From assembly GCF_902686445.1 (NCBI RefSeq), contig NC_062213.1, positions 38,576,741 to 38,640,740 on the forward strand: a DNA stretch of 64,000 nucleotides, read 5' to 3'. This document shows, piece after piece, positions 25,501 through 33,799 of the stretch (positions within the stretch are counted from its first letter, which is position 1; every line of letters starts with the position of its first letter). The notes under the pieces were generated by a model. The model saw only the letters and a program-made list of their open reading frames with translations, had not been told where the DNA came from and did no database searches. The DNA comes from Sciurus carolinensis. Lineage: Eukaryota; Chordata; Mammalia; Rodentia; Sciuridae. A program made the position numbers and the translations under genes.

Positions 25501-28500
25501 AAAAACATTGATGATAAGCATGTGCTGAGCTGTTCTATACTAAGAAGTCTGGAGACAATAAGGTGAAGGAAACATGGTGTGTATTAAAGATAGAATAGTT
25601 AATCCATTATTATGGTGAATTAGAGTTTAAATTGGTGCATTTATATAAAATTGTAATCTGAGACACTTCGTTTTTTTACACAGATGACGATTTTTGGGGT
25701 TCTGTTTAAATTTTGGCGACAATTCTGTGAGTTTAGGAAGAATTTAACTGATGAAAAAATCATGAGTGTGTTAGACAGAAGACAAGAATATAATAAGAAA
25801 ATGAAATTCTCAATCACAGATGATGAAAAGTTGGGAAAGGTAAGACAAGACTCCTTTGGGATTTAATTGTATTTTGAAAAGGTATGTGATATGTGTGAAT
25901 TTGTAGAATTTGCACTGAGGAAATATATAGGTAAGTTATGGAATACAGATTTTAGCAGCTTTTAAGTCTTTGTTCAGAGATTTTAGACTTGTTTTTGAAT
26001 TCCTCAAAATCCATTTCAAATATTGTCTCTTCTATGTCAAGGCTTCCTTAACTCTCCTAGGCAATACAGACAGCTTTCATCTGCTGCAATAATGCTCCTC
26101 CTTCTCATAAATTCTGCTTTTTATTGTCCTGTAAGTTTCTGTGTCTGCCATCTTTGATGGATGGAGATCCTCAAAGATAGGATCACAAGTTCAAGGCCAC
26201 CCTCAGCAACTTAGCAAGACCCTGTCTCAAAATTAAAAAATAAAAATAAAAAGGACTGGGGATATAACTCAGTGGTAAACACCCCTGGGTTCAATCCCCC
26301 AGTACAAAAAAGAAAAGAGAGAGAAAGAGCCCATCTGACTATTCATCCATGTTTCATAAGCACATACACCAGTGTCCCGCATAGGCTCATTTGTTAACCA
26401 TTGTTTACTGAATAAATCAGGGAATGAATAAATGAACAACATATATTGGGGGTGGCACTTTCAATATTAAAATTACAGAGTGATACATTGACTGCAAAAT
26501 ATGTAAATATGAGTCACAAATTGGCCAACCTGGCTCCATTTCTCTAGAAAATATCAGGTGAATTTTTATATTATATATATAGTACACTTAGAAATTGATC
26601 TTCTCATCTGTCCATATCTGTTAGCTGGTGGTTAGGTACCAATATGGACAACTGAAAAGCAACCCTCTTGTAGGGTGAATAAACCTAAACAGAAAAAGGA
26701 ATTCTATTTTTTAATATTCTTTTTTTTAGAGTTGGAGGTCTTGCTCTGTTGCCCAAGCTTGTCTCCAACACCGGGGCTCAGCACACCTCCTGCCTTAGCC
26801 TCCTGAGTAGCTAGGAATACAGGTGTGAACCACAGTGTCCAACTGCTTTTAAATACTCTTACTACATATAATAAACATATTGGCATCACTTATTAGTAAC
26901 AGTAAAATTCGTACCTGTATTTATTTAACATGAAAAATGTAAGGAAAATCAATATAATAGCAAATGTTTATTTAAAATTTTTATTGTCAGTGAATGACTG
27001 AGTAATGCTTGGAAAAACAAATAGAGGAAGTCTGTGGGGTTTTTTGTAACATAAAAATGTATGCTTCTGAAAAAAATCAGTTACTTTGCAAAGCATGGGA
27101 CTTTCTGAAGTAACTGTGAGCATGACTTTTAGCTCTCAACCTCAATATCACCCATCAGCTAATGATAATATTAATTTCAAATGATTTGAAGGGGCTTAGT
27201 TAACATGATGTATTTAAAAGGCCCTATGTAAGCTATTGCACTATATAATTGCAAGGTGTTTTTTTTACCATTTGATACAATACAACACAGTAGAGGAGAG
27301 TCTCTATAGTCATGCTGCCTGGCTTTGAATCCTGGCCTTACCATTTATTAATTCTGTTATCTTAGGGAAACTACTTCACTTCCTCAAACCTCATTTTTTC
27401 AGTAAAATAGAGATAATAATATACTTTACATCACAGAATATGAATGAAAAACATTTGAAGCACAGTGCATGTCATAAAGTAAATATTAGTCACATTAGTA
27501 CTACAGCAGCAAGTCAGGCATGGTGGTGTGCACCTTAGTCCCAGCTGCTTCGGAGGCTAAGGCAGGAGGATGACCAGAGGTCAGGAAGCCAAGACCAGCC
27601 TGAGCAGCACAGGGAGACTGTCTCAAAACCAAAAGCAAATGTAGCAGTAATTTTCCTTCTTTATTACAAAAATAATAATATCAAACATATCTTTCAATAT
27701 TATTCTTATCAAGTAGTTAAATGGAGCTGGGTAATCTAAAGAAAGTTATAACAGGAGAAAAGGAATCTCATGAAAATAATGTTCATCTAGTTTAATGTCA
27801 AGTACATAAAATGAACAGTGTCAAATTCATTAACAAAGGAGCATGTGACTTAACTAAATAAAAATTTTGAACTTTTAAATAGCAAAAATTAGGTTAGAAG
27901 ACAAATTGGGAGATAAAAGGTATGATATAAGTTGTAAAACCAAATTAAGAAAAAAGGTAAATACTCAATAGAAATTTGGATGAAGAGCATTAACATGCTT
28001 GCATTTCACACAAAAAAATACAAATGAATAAAAACATTCAAAGCTATTCAGCTACCCTGTTAACAAAGACATGAAGACTGGCAAAGAAAATAATATTGGC
28101 AATACCCAGTGTTGGTTGAGTTTATGAGAAAGAAGCATACAAACTCATCCATTATTAAAGAAAATATAAAATGGCGCTTTTTTCCGAAGGACAGTTTGAC
28201 AACAAATATTGTTTAAAATGTTCATTTTTTAAAAGTCAGCACACACACTTCTAGAATTTTATTCTAAAGGAGATAATCATAAAAATGCATAAAGGTATAT
28301 GTTCACAGCATCATTTATAATGACACAAAGTTGAAAATGACCTAAATTTCTAATTTATCTCTGGTACATCCTTTTAATCACCTGTTGAAAATGATGGTAC
28401 AACTTATTCATTTTATCATTCAACAAATATTGAGTGCATAAGACTCATTGAAAATGGTGATGTAATTTATTCATTTCATCATCCAGCAAATATTTGAGGG

Positions 28501-31500
28501 TATCCTATGTGACAGATGTTGTTGTTCTACAAGTAAGCATATAATGGTACAAATACAAAGGCCCAGTTTACATTCCAGTTCTCTATTTCTTTACACTGGA
28601 ACATTTTCACAAAATATTTTACATGAAAAAGCAGATTTTAAAAGAGCACATATATGGGAAAACTGGAAATCCATATGTTGTACAATGAAATTTAACCTGT
28701 CTCTCACCCTGCACAAAACTCACATCAAAGTGGATCAAAGACCAAGGAATTAGACCAGAAACCCTGTACCTGCTAGAGGGAAATGTAGGCCCTACACTCA
28801 ACATGTTGGCTTAGGAACTGACTTCCTTAACAAGACTCCTAAAGCACAAGAAGTAAAATCAAAAATCAATAAATGGGATGGTGCCCTTCAACAGATAAAG
28901 TGAATAAAGAAAATGTGGTATATATACACAGTGGAATATTACTCAGCCATAAAGATGAATGAAATTATGGCATTTGCCAGTAATGGATAAAACTAGAGAA
29001 TATTATGCTCAGTGAAATAAACCAATTCTTTAAAAAAAAGGGGGTGGAATGTTCTCTCTGATACACAGATGCTAACACACAATAAAGGGTGGGGAGAGGG
29101 AAGAAGTTCTTTGGATTAGACAAAGGGGAATGAAGGGAAGGGAGGGAGGATGGGAATAGGTAAGACAGTAGAATGAATCAGACATAACTTTCCTATGTTC
29201 ATATATGAATACACAACCAGTGAAACTCCACATCATGTACAACCACAAGAATGGGAAGTTATACTTCATAATATGTCAAAATACATTCTACTGTCATGTA
29301 TAACTTTAAGAAAATGAAATGTAGTGGAACATCATGTAAAATTTGTAGATGCAAATTAAAATTCAGGATCAATGCTTTAGTTCTTTTCCATAAACACCTA
29401 TTGTATTTGGCAAACTTGGTGTTTAGCAAACGTTGCTCTGGATGCTGTTTGCAATTACAAGACTTGTTCTGTCTTCTCAAAAAAAAAAAAAAAAGGAATG
29501 GCATCAAATTATAAAGCTTCTTCAAGAAGCATGAAGAGAGAGCCTGTAGAATGGGAGAAAATCTTTGTCACCTGTTCCTAAGATAGGGCATTAATATCTA
29601 GGATATACAACAAACTCAAAAAACTTAACACCAAAAAAACAACTCAATCAATAAATGGGCAAATGAACTAAACAGACAGTTCTCAGATGAAGAAATCCAA
29701 CTGTCAACAAATATATGCAAAAATGTTCAACGTCTCTAGCAATTAGAGAAATGCAAATTAAAACTGCACTGAGATTTCATCTTACTCCAGTCAAAATGGA
29801 AATTATCAAGAATACAAGTAACAATTAATTTTGGTGAGGATGTTGGGGAAAAGGTACACTCACACATTGCTGGTGGGACTGCAAATTGGCACAGCCACTC
29901 TGGAAAGCAGTATAGAGATTCCTGAAAAACTAGGAATAGAACCACCATTTGACCCAGTTACCCACCCCTCAATACATACCCAAAGGTGTTAAGTCAGCAT
30001 GCTGCAGTGATATAGCCACATCAATATTTATTGTAGCTCAGTTCACAATAGCTAAACTATGGAACCAACCTAGATGCCCTTCAACAGATGAATGGATAAA
30101 GGAACTGTGATATGTATACACAATTGAATATTACTCAACCTTAAGGAAGAATAACTTTATGACATTTGCTGGTAAATGGGTGACTCTGGAGACTATAATG
30201 CTGAGTGAAATAAGCCAGTCCCCCAAACAAAAGGTTAAATGTTTTCTCTGATATGTGGAAGCTAATCTACAATAAGTGGAGGATTAAAAAAAGAACAGAA
30301 GTTCAGTGGAGTAGACGAAGGGGAATGAAGGAAAGGGAGAAGGAATGGGAAAAGGAAAGACAGTGGAATGAATCTGACATAACTTTCCTATATACGTATA
30401 TGAATATCCTACAGTGAACCTCACCATTGTATACATTCACAAGAAATTCATTTTTTTAAAAAACTGTGTAAATGGCAGAAAGATTAGTAGAGTAGAGGAA
30501 AGGGAGCAGGGTGAGGGAGAAGGGAAGGGGAAGTCCTGGGGACTGAATTAGAACAGGATATATTCCATGCTTTTAAAATTATGTCAAAATATATATTTTT
30601 ATATATATTATATATATATATCTAACAAAAGAATCAATAAAGAAAAAAACGCATATCCATTTGTATAAAATTCAAGCAACAAAATACAATCACTAAAATT
30701 ATAGATTATAATTATATTTCTATGCATTTTCTTTAGTGAGAAGTCTGGATGGATGTTCTTGAAAATGTTAGTGTTCTTAGATGCTAGAATTTGGGAATGG
30801 ATTTTTACATTCAACTTCATTATCTCATTTGTTTTTAAATATTTTTATTAGATAAAAGAAAATTAAAGATCAGAGTGACTTGATGAAACCTCATTTGTAG
30901 CACTCACCATGAAATATTACAACTTCACTTCAAATTCATATTAGCTAGTATTATCCCTTTTCTGGAGTAATTTAATTTAATATAATTACAGTTTGGAATC
31001 AAACAACATGGAAGTACAGGGTCTGCTGCCAAAAGCGCTTTAGTCATTGAACCCCTCCAAGGCCTACAAGCATATGGCCGGCAGGTAAGTGGCAAGAGGG
31101 CATGGGTCTCACTTCCTCTCCAGAGCCCTGGGGTAGCTCCCAATAACTCAGTCACTGGACAGTGCTGGGGGTGCGTTTGTTTGAAAGTGGGGCTAAAATT
31201 ATAATACTAGGAATGATTGGAAGGGAAAGTCCTTGAGTCTTCAGAGAACATTTTTAAGCTGATTCTGGATATGTAATCAAGGAAAATAACTTCTTGATAC
31301 ACATGAAGAAGATTTAAATTTCAGAAGTTGAAATGACCATTTTACTGGGAAAAAAGAGAACAAGACAGAATATAGATATAGATATAGATATACATATATA
31401 AGTTGTTATATTCTAGTGTTAAAAGATGACAGAAGAATGTTAAATGCTTTGTCTCAATTTTCTAATTTTTTGAAGTCATCATAAAATTGGCTAGTGCATG

Positions 31501-33414
31501 AGCAGGAACTAATAGATTCACAATTTTTTTGTTTATGTTTATAGCTAGCACATTAATATCACTTCCCCCTAAATTTCATGTTTTAGTTTATGTCCATTTT
31601 TTATTATTTTATAATGAAAGTGTATCTTAGGGTAATATGAACTGAAGAAACAATCATTTTAGCACTTAGGAATGTCACATAACTTCAGTTATCTGGTTGA
31701 ACTAATAGCCTGAAAAGCTATTCTTGTGAGAATAGAAATACTCAATTTTATGGAACCATGTGCTGAAAGAGAAATATCCAAAAATGTACAATACTTAAAA
31801 TACATTCAGAAATACATTAGTAAACAATTGGTATTAAACTTCAAAAAAAAAACAGTATAAAAAGAGATAAATGCTGATGAAGATGACCAGGCTTCTAATT
31901 TTAACTCTGTCCTTATGATTCAGCATTACTTCAGTGACTGAAACTCAGCACATAATCTCCTTTAAGTCTGATTTCCTGTTTGTAAAAAGAGAAAAATGGA
32001 GATGATGATATCCTATCAGATAGCTCAAGATATTTGTAGGAATGAAAAAGTTTTGAAGCTGGGAGTTGTGGTATACTCATGTAATCTCAGTGACTTGGGA
32101 GGGTGAAGCAGGAGCATTACAAGTTAGCTTTTAGCAAGACCTTGTCTCAAAATGAAAAGGTCTGGAGATATAGGTCAGAGGTAGAATGCTCTTGAGTTCA
32201 GTTCTCAGTATTGAATAAAAGAAAGAAAGAAGAAAAAACCATTGGAAACCCAAGGCATTTTATAAATATAAATATAGATCATAGTGATTTTAGCTGTTTA
32301 AAGTATCCATGTTGAATTACTCTAGCAATTTGTAAAGTAATAATAACACTGCTATTTTGCAAATGTGGGTGCCTGGTATATGCATTTTTTCAGATAAATT
32401 TTGCACATTGAAATTATAATTAATCCAAATGCAAAAATTGTCCTCTGCTCCTCCCACCCCAATAATCTTGGATCTTTTATAAGCCCCTAATATGTAAAGA
32501 TGACTGATTAACTGTCAAGAAATCTATAAAACTCTATAAAACATTGATTCACTGAGCAATATTATCATCATCCTCACATCCTCCCCTACCCTACCCATCC
32601 AGAAAATATACGAATTTAGGTAAAATTTTTAAAAATGCCTTTACCTCATCATAAATATTCTAAGAAAAGGAGTAAGAGTGATAATAATTTGTGATGCCCA
32701 GTTAATATGTTAAATGAGCAGATTCAGTTTGTGAAAATGTGTATCACTTAAACTTCTGATATGCATACTTTTCTTCATATGTGTTATACTTCAATACAAA
32801 GTTTAAATGAAGGAACTGATATAAGTCATTTTACCTTCAGTTTATTTCCTGAGGCAAAAATTTCTAGAATTAACTTTGAAAATCATTTTTCCAGCCAACC
32901 TGGTGCTATTCAAAGTATTTAGAAGCCTTAGAACAGGAAAGAGTTCTTCTTAAAATCCAAGAGGAACTGGAAAGAAAGATGCTTACAGGTAAGTTTTGCT
33001 CTTTGTTTACGAGATTGTTTTGTTACTTTCCTATCACAGCTTAACTTCAGAGGATTTCAATCACTACTTCATTTTTTTTTATTTCTCTCATTTTGTGCAG
33101 GTGCATCATCACTCACAAATTTATATAAGAATTCTGGTTCAGTCATGTCTTTGAAGAAGAATTGGTCTTCCATCAGTATCCTGAGTGAGTTTCCAGTGTT
33201 AGTCCCTCTCCAGTCCTCCCTTGACCATCCAGAATATAGAGGGACTGACCCCCATTCCCTGAATCCCAAGTTAGGAGAATGCCAGTGTGTCTTTGTGTTT
33301 TCTCTCCTTGCTGAGGAGGAAAGACTAAGATATACACCTACAACTTCACCTCTTTTCCAGAGTGATCGCATTGATGTCAGTGTTTGTATTCTGCTGCTGA
33401 CAGGTGCAAGGTGA
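3106..33414 (+). CDS. RGS22: RGS22, 3' half (12 exons, join)
   Basis: Regulator of G-protein signalling 22, a large multi-RGS-domain protein described as testis-enriched and as binding Galpha11, Galpha12 and Galpha13. Join: 3106-3300, 5554-5646, 8775-8947, 10123-10285, 12796-12954, 16017-16085, 18626-18787, 22087-22266, 25684-25839, 30992-31084, 32895-32988, 33101-33414. All junctions keep frame; eleven introns begin and end with splice consensus (ten GT-AG, one GC-AG). Counting from the first residue in the window, residues 1-65 look like the end of one RGS-like fold. Residues about 127-257 form a second ([20 protein letters not shown]). Residues about 299-414 form the C-terminal RGS domain ([20 protein letters not shown]). 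A charged helical segment follows ([19 protein letters not shown]). The 5' exons are outside the window. The identification rests on remembered similarity to human RGS22; the last few codons are uncertain (see the final exon). Confidence 0.93.
4063..4148 (-). repeat. ID SINE with 14-bp target duplication
   Basis: This is a reverse-strand ID with its poly-A tail as poly-T at the left. The flanks tattgctattcttt (4049-4062 and 4149-4162) are identical, so the insertion is relatively young. Confidence 0.93.
4612..4663. repeat. TA-rich microsatellite
   Basis: Near-pure (TA)n with one 'gtta' interruption, directly next to the ID at 4664. Confidence 0.9.
4664..4778 (-). repeat. ID SINE, long-tailed variant
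   Basis: On the minus strand it reads ID head 'agggctggagttgtggctca', the B box and the AT-rich tail 'cacatgtaaataagtc'. It is inserted beside the TA tract. Confidence 0.88.
5554..5646 (+). CDS. RGS22: RGS22 exon b
   Basis: 31 codons in phase 0 ([20 protein letters not shown]...). The acceptor is attatttttttag and the donor GAG|gtaaga. It links the first RGS-like segment to the next domain and is charged and probably helical. Confidence 0.95.
6962..7096 (+). repeat. ID SINE, long-tailed variant
   Basis: Forward copy with complete body and AT-rich tail (acatataaataaataaaa... caactaaaaaaatatt). The flanks aaagtgcttctgttagg (6945-6961) and aaagtgcttctattagg (7097-7113) are a 17-bp target duplication with one change. 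Confidence 0.93.
7445..7905 (+). mobile_element. L1 ORF2 fragment
   Basis: The sequence matches mammalian L1 ORF2 between the reverse transcriptase core and the C-terminal part. Recognisable pieces are [20 protein letters not shown] and [20 protein letters not shown]. It is interrupted by an A-rich run near 7627 and by frameshifts, and is truncated at both ends. It is a dead fragment inside intron 2. Confidence 0.93.
8775..8947 (+). CDS. RGS22: RGS22 exon c
   Basis: 57 codons plus two bases, beginning [20 protein letters not shown] and ending [13 protein letters not shown]. It opens the second RGS-like domain ([20 protein letters not shown], typical RGS helices 1-3). The acceptor lacks a good pyrimidine tract (gaagtattatgtcactag); the donor is AAG|gtgagg. 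The exon is supported by in-frame joins on both sides and by similarity. Confidence 0.94.
8948..10122 (+). other. RGS22 intron 3 in this window (1175 bp)
   Basis: GT...AG (ttcattttag). It carries the reverse B1-dID at 9308-9556; nothing else was recognised. Confidence 0.85.
9308..9556 (-). repeat. B1-dID composite SINE
   Basis: Read on the minus strand: a B1 monomer (gctgggtgtggtggcacaca ... ggaggattacaa) is joined to a diverged ID monomer (ggactggggatgtggctcag) with a (CAA)n-rich tail. The B1-plus-ID architecture is found in squirrels and some related rodents. Confidence 0.9.
10123..10285 (+). CDS. RGS22: RGS22 exon d
   Basis: One base completing a split serine codon plus 54 codons, [17 protein letters not shown]... 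to ...[10 protein letters not shown]. The '[14 protein letters not shown]' block is the central helix of the second RGS-like domain, and '[17 protein letters not shown]' is an RGS22-specific loop. Acceptor ttcattttag, donor CAG|gtatca. Confidence 0.96.
10493..10578 (+). repeat. ID SINE
   Basis: Complete forward ID with a short A tail. The flanks aagaatatg (10484-10492) and aagaatatg after the tail (about 10578-10586) form a 9-bp target duplication. Confidence 0.92.
12448..12530 (+). repeat. ID SINE
   Basis: Forward ID body (ggggtgggggatgtagttca ... ccctgggttcaattcc) with a short A tail. It is next to an (AATAA)n run at 12420-12436. Confidence 0.9.
12712..12736. repeat. (TGAA)n microsatellite
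   Basis: About six perfect tetranucleotide units. Confidence 0.95.
12796..12954 (+). CDS. RGS22: RGS22 exon e
   Basis: 53 codons in phase 0, [20 protein letters not shown]... to ...[14 protein letters not shown]. It completes the second RGS-like domain ([20 protein letters not shown] helix, then LSSEQF, as in helices 7-9 of RGS folds). Acceptor attttcttag, donor AAG|gtatga. Confidence 0.96.
13118..13258 (-). repeat. ID SINE, long-tailed variant
   Basis: Reverse-strand ID with AT-rich tail (ggtattgtgtccatctataa on the minus strand). The flanking 'taattataccac' (about 13110) and 'taattgtaccac' (about 13259) are a near-perfect target duplication. Confidence 0.92.
13765..14191 (+). mobile_element. 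ERVL-MaLR solo LTR
   Basis: A 427-bp element with TG...CA ends (TGTTATGATTTGGATATGAG ... gctagcaca). It is flanked by ctacc (13760-13764) and ctgcc (14192-14196), a 5-bp target duplication with one change, as expected for MaLR. The body resembles THE1/MST-class LTRs, with 'ccaaataaactttcctacct' as the polyadenylation region. Related copies are at 39657, 42840, 45231 and 62254. Confidence 0.85.
15045..15118 (+). repeat. ID SINE, no tail
   Basis: ID body 'cctggggatgtagctcaatg ... ttggttcaatccccagat' without an obvious A tail. Confidence 0.85.
15296..15625 (-). mobile_element. Tigger/MER2-like DNA transposon remnant
   Basis: The two ends are imperfect inverted repeats (cagttgtctcttagaattca at the left, ccgtcagtcctccctatcca on the minus strand at the right). 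The interior (ggataccaaaatctgctgat, gcatatagcccattcctcc) resembles the pogo-type Tigger/MER2 family by memory. It is non-coding and old. Confidence 0.65.
15952..15993 (+). repeat. 42-bp segment duplicated at 19158-19199
   Basis: The end of intron 5, 24 bp before exon f, is identical over 42 bases to a stretch in intron 7. It starts attaaattggtaaataatt and ends aaaggggat. No SINE or L1 is involved. See the finding. Confidence 0.97.
16017..16085 (+). CDS. RGS22: RGS22 exon f
   Basis: 23 codons in phase 0, [20 protein letters not shown] then IWK. It is a charged linker between the two RGS domains. The acceptor is ttggttttgttttcag. The donor is AAG|gcaagt, a GC donor; joining here gives IWK-PVESKW, which matches the family, while using a nearby gt would break the frame. 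Confidence 0.94.
16345..16383 (+). repeat. ID SINE 3' fragment
   Basis: Only the B-box end of an ID remains (caaggccctgggtttggtcc ccagtactg), directly before the microsatellite. Confidence 0.65.
16385..16507. repeat. Compound TG/TA/CA microsatellite
   Basis: Tracts of (TG)n, (TA)n, (CA)n and a second (TA)n. Several overlapping low-complexity open frames here are artefacts. Confidence 0.95.
17300..17470 (+). repeat. L2-like ancient LINE fragment
   Basis: The phrase order 'cagatgtcatcctcaagccc', then a 'ccatggcactt' segment, resembles the conserved 3' end of mammalian L2. It is weak and diverged. Confidence 0.45.
17702..17814 (-). repeat. ID SINE, long-tailed variant
   Basis: Reverse ID with AT-rich tail. 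'aaatatgtgat' occurs just before (17697) and 'aaatatgtgat' just after (17814), an 11-bp target duplication. Confidence 0.92.
18626..18787 (+). CDS. RGS22: RGS22 exon g
   Basis: 54 codons in phase 0, starting [20 protein letters not shown]. It opens the C-terminal RGS domain: [20 protein letters not shown] and then [16 protein letters not shown], the helix 3-4 region of RGS folds. Acceptor ttttggacag, donor AAG|gtattg. Confidence 0.97.
19070..19151. repeat. TATATC/TA simple repeat
   Basis: Repeats of 'tttttctatcatatatat' and pure TA. The tract ends exactly where the fold-back junction of the 42-bp duplication begins. Confidence 0.9.
19158..19199 (+). repeat. 42-bp copy of intron 5 sequence
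   Basis: Identical over 42 bases to 15952-15993. Immediately upstream, ttaccaatt (19152-19160) is the reverse complement of aattggtaa (19162-19170), leaving a 9-bp-arm hairpin at the left junction. Confidence 0.97.
19640..19715 (-). repeat. MIR-like fragment
   Basis: 'catctatcatgtgtcagatg tgccaggcactgtgctaggg' is the reverse of the conserved MIR 3' region. Diverged. Confidence 0.55.
19915..20185 (-). repeat. MIR SINE, diverged
   Basis: The reverse of the MIR core is visible: 'ttcaccattttacagatgag gaagctaaagc', then 'cagctagttaagtcacagag' and 'tccttaaccacaaagtaatg ctct'. It is an old mammalian SINE. Confidence 0.75.
21092..21275 (+). repeat. B1-dID composite SINE
   Basis: B1 part (ggctggacctagtggcacac ... 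gaccctgtctcaaaataaaa) is followed by a dID part (ggactggggatgtagctcag tggtag) and an A-rich tail. Confidence 0.92.
22087..22266 (+). CDS. RGS22: RGS22 exon h
   Basis: 60 codons in phase 0, [20 protein letters not shown] ... YVFREAQ. It forms helices 5-7 of the C-terminal RGS domain, with the [18 protein letters not shown] segment typical of RGS22. Acceptor ccttgtttag, donor CAG|gtaaga. Confidence 0.97.
22546..22570 (+). repeat. Isolated poly-A run (25 A)
   Basis: A pure A25 tract with no recognisable SINE or L1 body on its left side. It could be the tail of a decayed retrocopy or simple slippage. Confidence 0.9.
23560..24112 (+). repeat. L2 LINE 3' region, diverged
   Basis: The order of conserved L2 3' phrases is visible: 'tgatcatgtcccttctctgc', 'cttcctgccatctctcccct', 'ttgaggacaggcaatattct', and an end with 'gaataaatgatgtgatgtg'. 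Old and non-coding. Confidence 0.7.
25684..25839 (+). CDS. RGS22: RGS22 exon i
   Basis: 52 codons in phase 0, [20 protein letters not shown] ... [10 protein letters not shown]. It finishes the C-terminal RGS domain and enters the charged tail. Acceptor ttttacacag, donor AAG|gtaaga. Confidence 0.97.
25965..26430 (+). repeat. L2 LINE fragment split by a SINE
   Basis: L2-like phrases 'tcttctatgtcaaggcttcc ttaactc' and, after the B1-dID insertion, 'actgaataaatcagggaatg aataaatgaa'. Ancient and diverged. Confidence 0.6.
26165..26320 (+). repeat. B1-dID SINE, 5' truncated
   Basis: Begins at 'aggatcacaagttcaaggcc' within B1, continues 'gaccctgtctcaaaattaaa' into the dID 'ggactggggatataactcag' and ends in an A/G-rich tail. 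Confidence 0.9.
26706..26850 (-). repeat. B1 SINE
   Basis: Reverse B1 with poly-T at the left and 'ctgccttagcctcctgagta gctaggaatacaggtgtgaa' as the reverse head. No ID part. Confidence 0.88.
27275..27500 (+). repeat. MIR SINE
   Basis: Forward MIR phrases: 'ctggctttgaatcctggcct', 'gggaaactacttcacttcct', 'agcacagtgcatgtcataaa gtaaatattag'. Confidence 0.75.
27505..27645 (+). repeat. B1 SINE
   Basis: 'gtcaggcatggtggtgtgca' head, 'gaggctaaggcaggaggatg' and 'gagactgtctcaaaaccaaa'. It lacks the dID half. Confidence 0.88.
28655..30600 (+). mobile_element. L1 ORF2 3' region, split by another L1
   Basis: ORF2 C-terminal sequence starts near 28655, breaks at 28881 and resumes at 29495 with the same reading (ggaatggcatcaaattataa continues what gggatgg... 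began). It runs on through the L1 C-terminus (SIDEWIKKLWYIYTMEYY-type region near 30060-30180) to a 3' UTR ending in an AT-rich tract at about 30600. Many frameshifts are present; it is dead. Confidence 0.88.
28882..29494 (+). mobile_element. Nested L1 3' end with extra 3' sequence
   Basis: An L1 3' end (tgcccttcaacagataaagt ... catgtataactttaag) begins at 28882. It is followed by about 160 bp that do not look like L1 (29318-29478) and a pure A16 tail (29479-29494). Flanks gggatgg (28875-28881) and ggaatgg (29495-29501) look like a short target duplication in the outer L1. The extra segment could be a 3' transduction. Confidence 0.75.
30992..31084 (+). CDS. RGS22: RGS22 exon j
   Basis: 31 codons in phase 0, [20 protein letters not shown] then [11 protein letters not shown]. 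It is a variable linker near the C-terminus, less conserved than the RGS exons. Acceptor ataattacag, donor CAG|gtaagt. Confidence 0.92.
31085..32894 (+). other. RGS22 intron 10 in this window (1810 bp)
   Basis: GT...AG (tttttccag). A short TAGATA repeat (31366-31395) and one B1-dID (32056) were recognised. The rest is unremarkable. Confidence 0.85.
32056..32222 (+). repeat. B1-dID SINE, diverged
   Basis: 'agctgggagttgtggtatac' B1 head, 'agaccttgtctcaaaatgaa' junction and 'ggtctggagatataggtcag' dID. It is older than other copies here. Confidence 0.85.
32895..32988 (+). CDS. RGS22: RGS22 exon k
   Basis: 31 codons plus one base, [20 protein letters not shown] then [11 protein letters not shown]. 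It encodes a strongly charged, probably coiled-coil tail. Acceptor tttttccag, donor CAG|gtaagt. It is followed by a 112-bp intron, the shortest here. Confidence 0.96.
33101..33414 (+). CDS. RGS22: RGS22 last coding exon (3' end uncertain)
   Basis: Continues the split glycine, then [20 protein letters not shown], after the acceptor ttttgtgcag. The reading frame stays open to TGA at 33412-33414, adding about 80 residues past SLKKN that I do not recognise. As I recall it, the human protein ends eight residues after SLKKN. Here a TGA exactly at that distance (33186-33188) lies in the +1 frame, as if one base had been lost after codon AAT at 33160-33162. Alternatives are splicing at A|gtgagt (33185) or AAG|gtgagt (about 33411) to a downstream exon, possibly one after the tttttgcag at 34479-34487. 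The N-terminal part is secure, the stop is not. Confidence 0.6.
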
Positions 33415-33509
33415 GTCATATTCTGAGAGTTGGTCAGTCCCACCATGTCCTTTTAGCACACACTCATACATATGCGCACCTGCACAAACATAATCCACAT
33501 GCACATATA

Positions 33510-33515
<6 letters not shown>

Positions 33516-33545
<30 letters not shown>
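33516..33545. repeat. (CA)n microsatellite
   Basis: About 14 CA units preceded by imperfect CA-rich sequence from 33459. Confidence 0.95.
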
Positions 33546-33547
<2 letters not shown>

Positions 33548-33799
33548 ATGCCCCACTAACAAATCAATGGGTAGAAACATCTTGTCTTCCTTTTGAATGG
33601 CATAGTCTCCCCCGAGAAATGCCTTTGAGGTAGATCATTGATTATTTCTATTTAGTACTTATCAATCCTTTCTTTCACAGAGAACATGTATGGAAGAATG
33701 GGCTATAGCACAGTTTTCCCAAAATGGGAATATAAGAAGGAACTGAAAGTCAAGCCAGAGCCTTTCTCCCATGTAGATATTGATGTTCTTATACAGATT

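Larger units (their letters stand above)
22267..25683 (+). other. RGS22 intron 8 in this window (3417 bp)
   Basis: GT...AG (ttttacacag). Only an ancient L2 (23560-24112) and a lone 25-A run at 22546-22570 were recognised. The 130-codon frame at 23604-23996 lies in the L2 and is not a gene. Confidence 0.85.
25840..30991 (+). other. RGS22 intron 9 in this window (5152 bp)
   Basis: GT...AG (ataattacag). It is the longest intron here, filled by L2, B1-dID, B1, MIR and two nested L1 pieces (28655-30600). No exon was recognised inside it. Confidence 0.85.

Noticed and set aside
33069..33446. 125-codon minus-strand frame over the last RGS22 exon
   Set aside because: It is a shadow of the sense exon with no similarity of its own.
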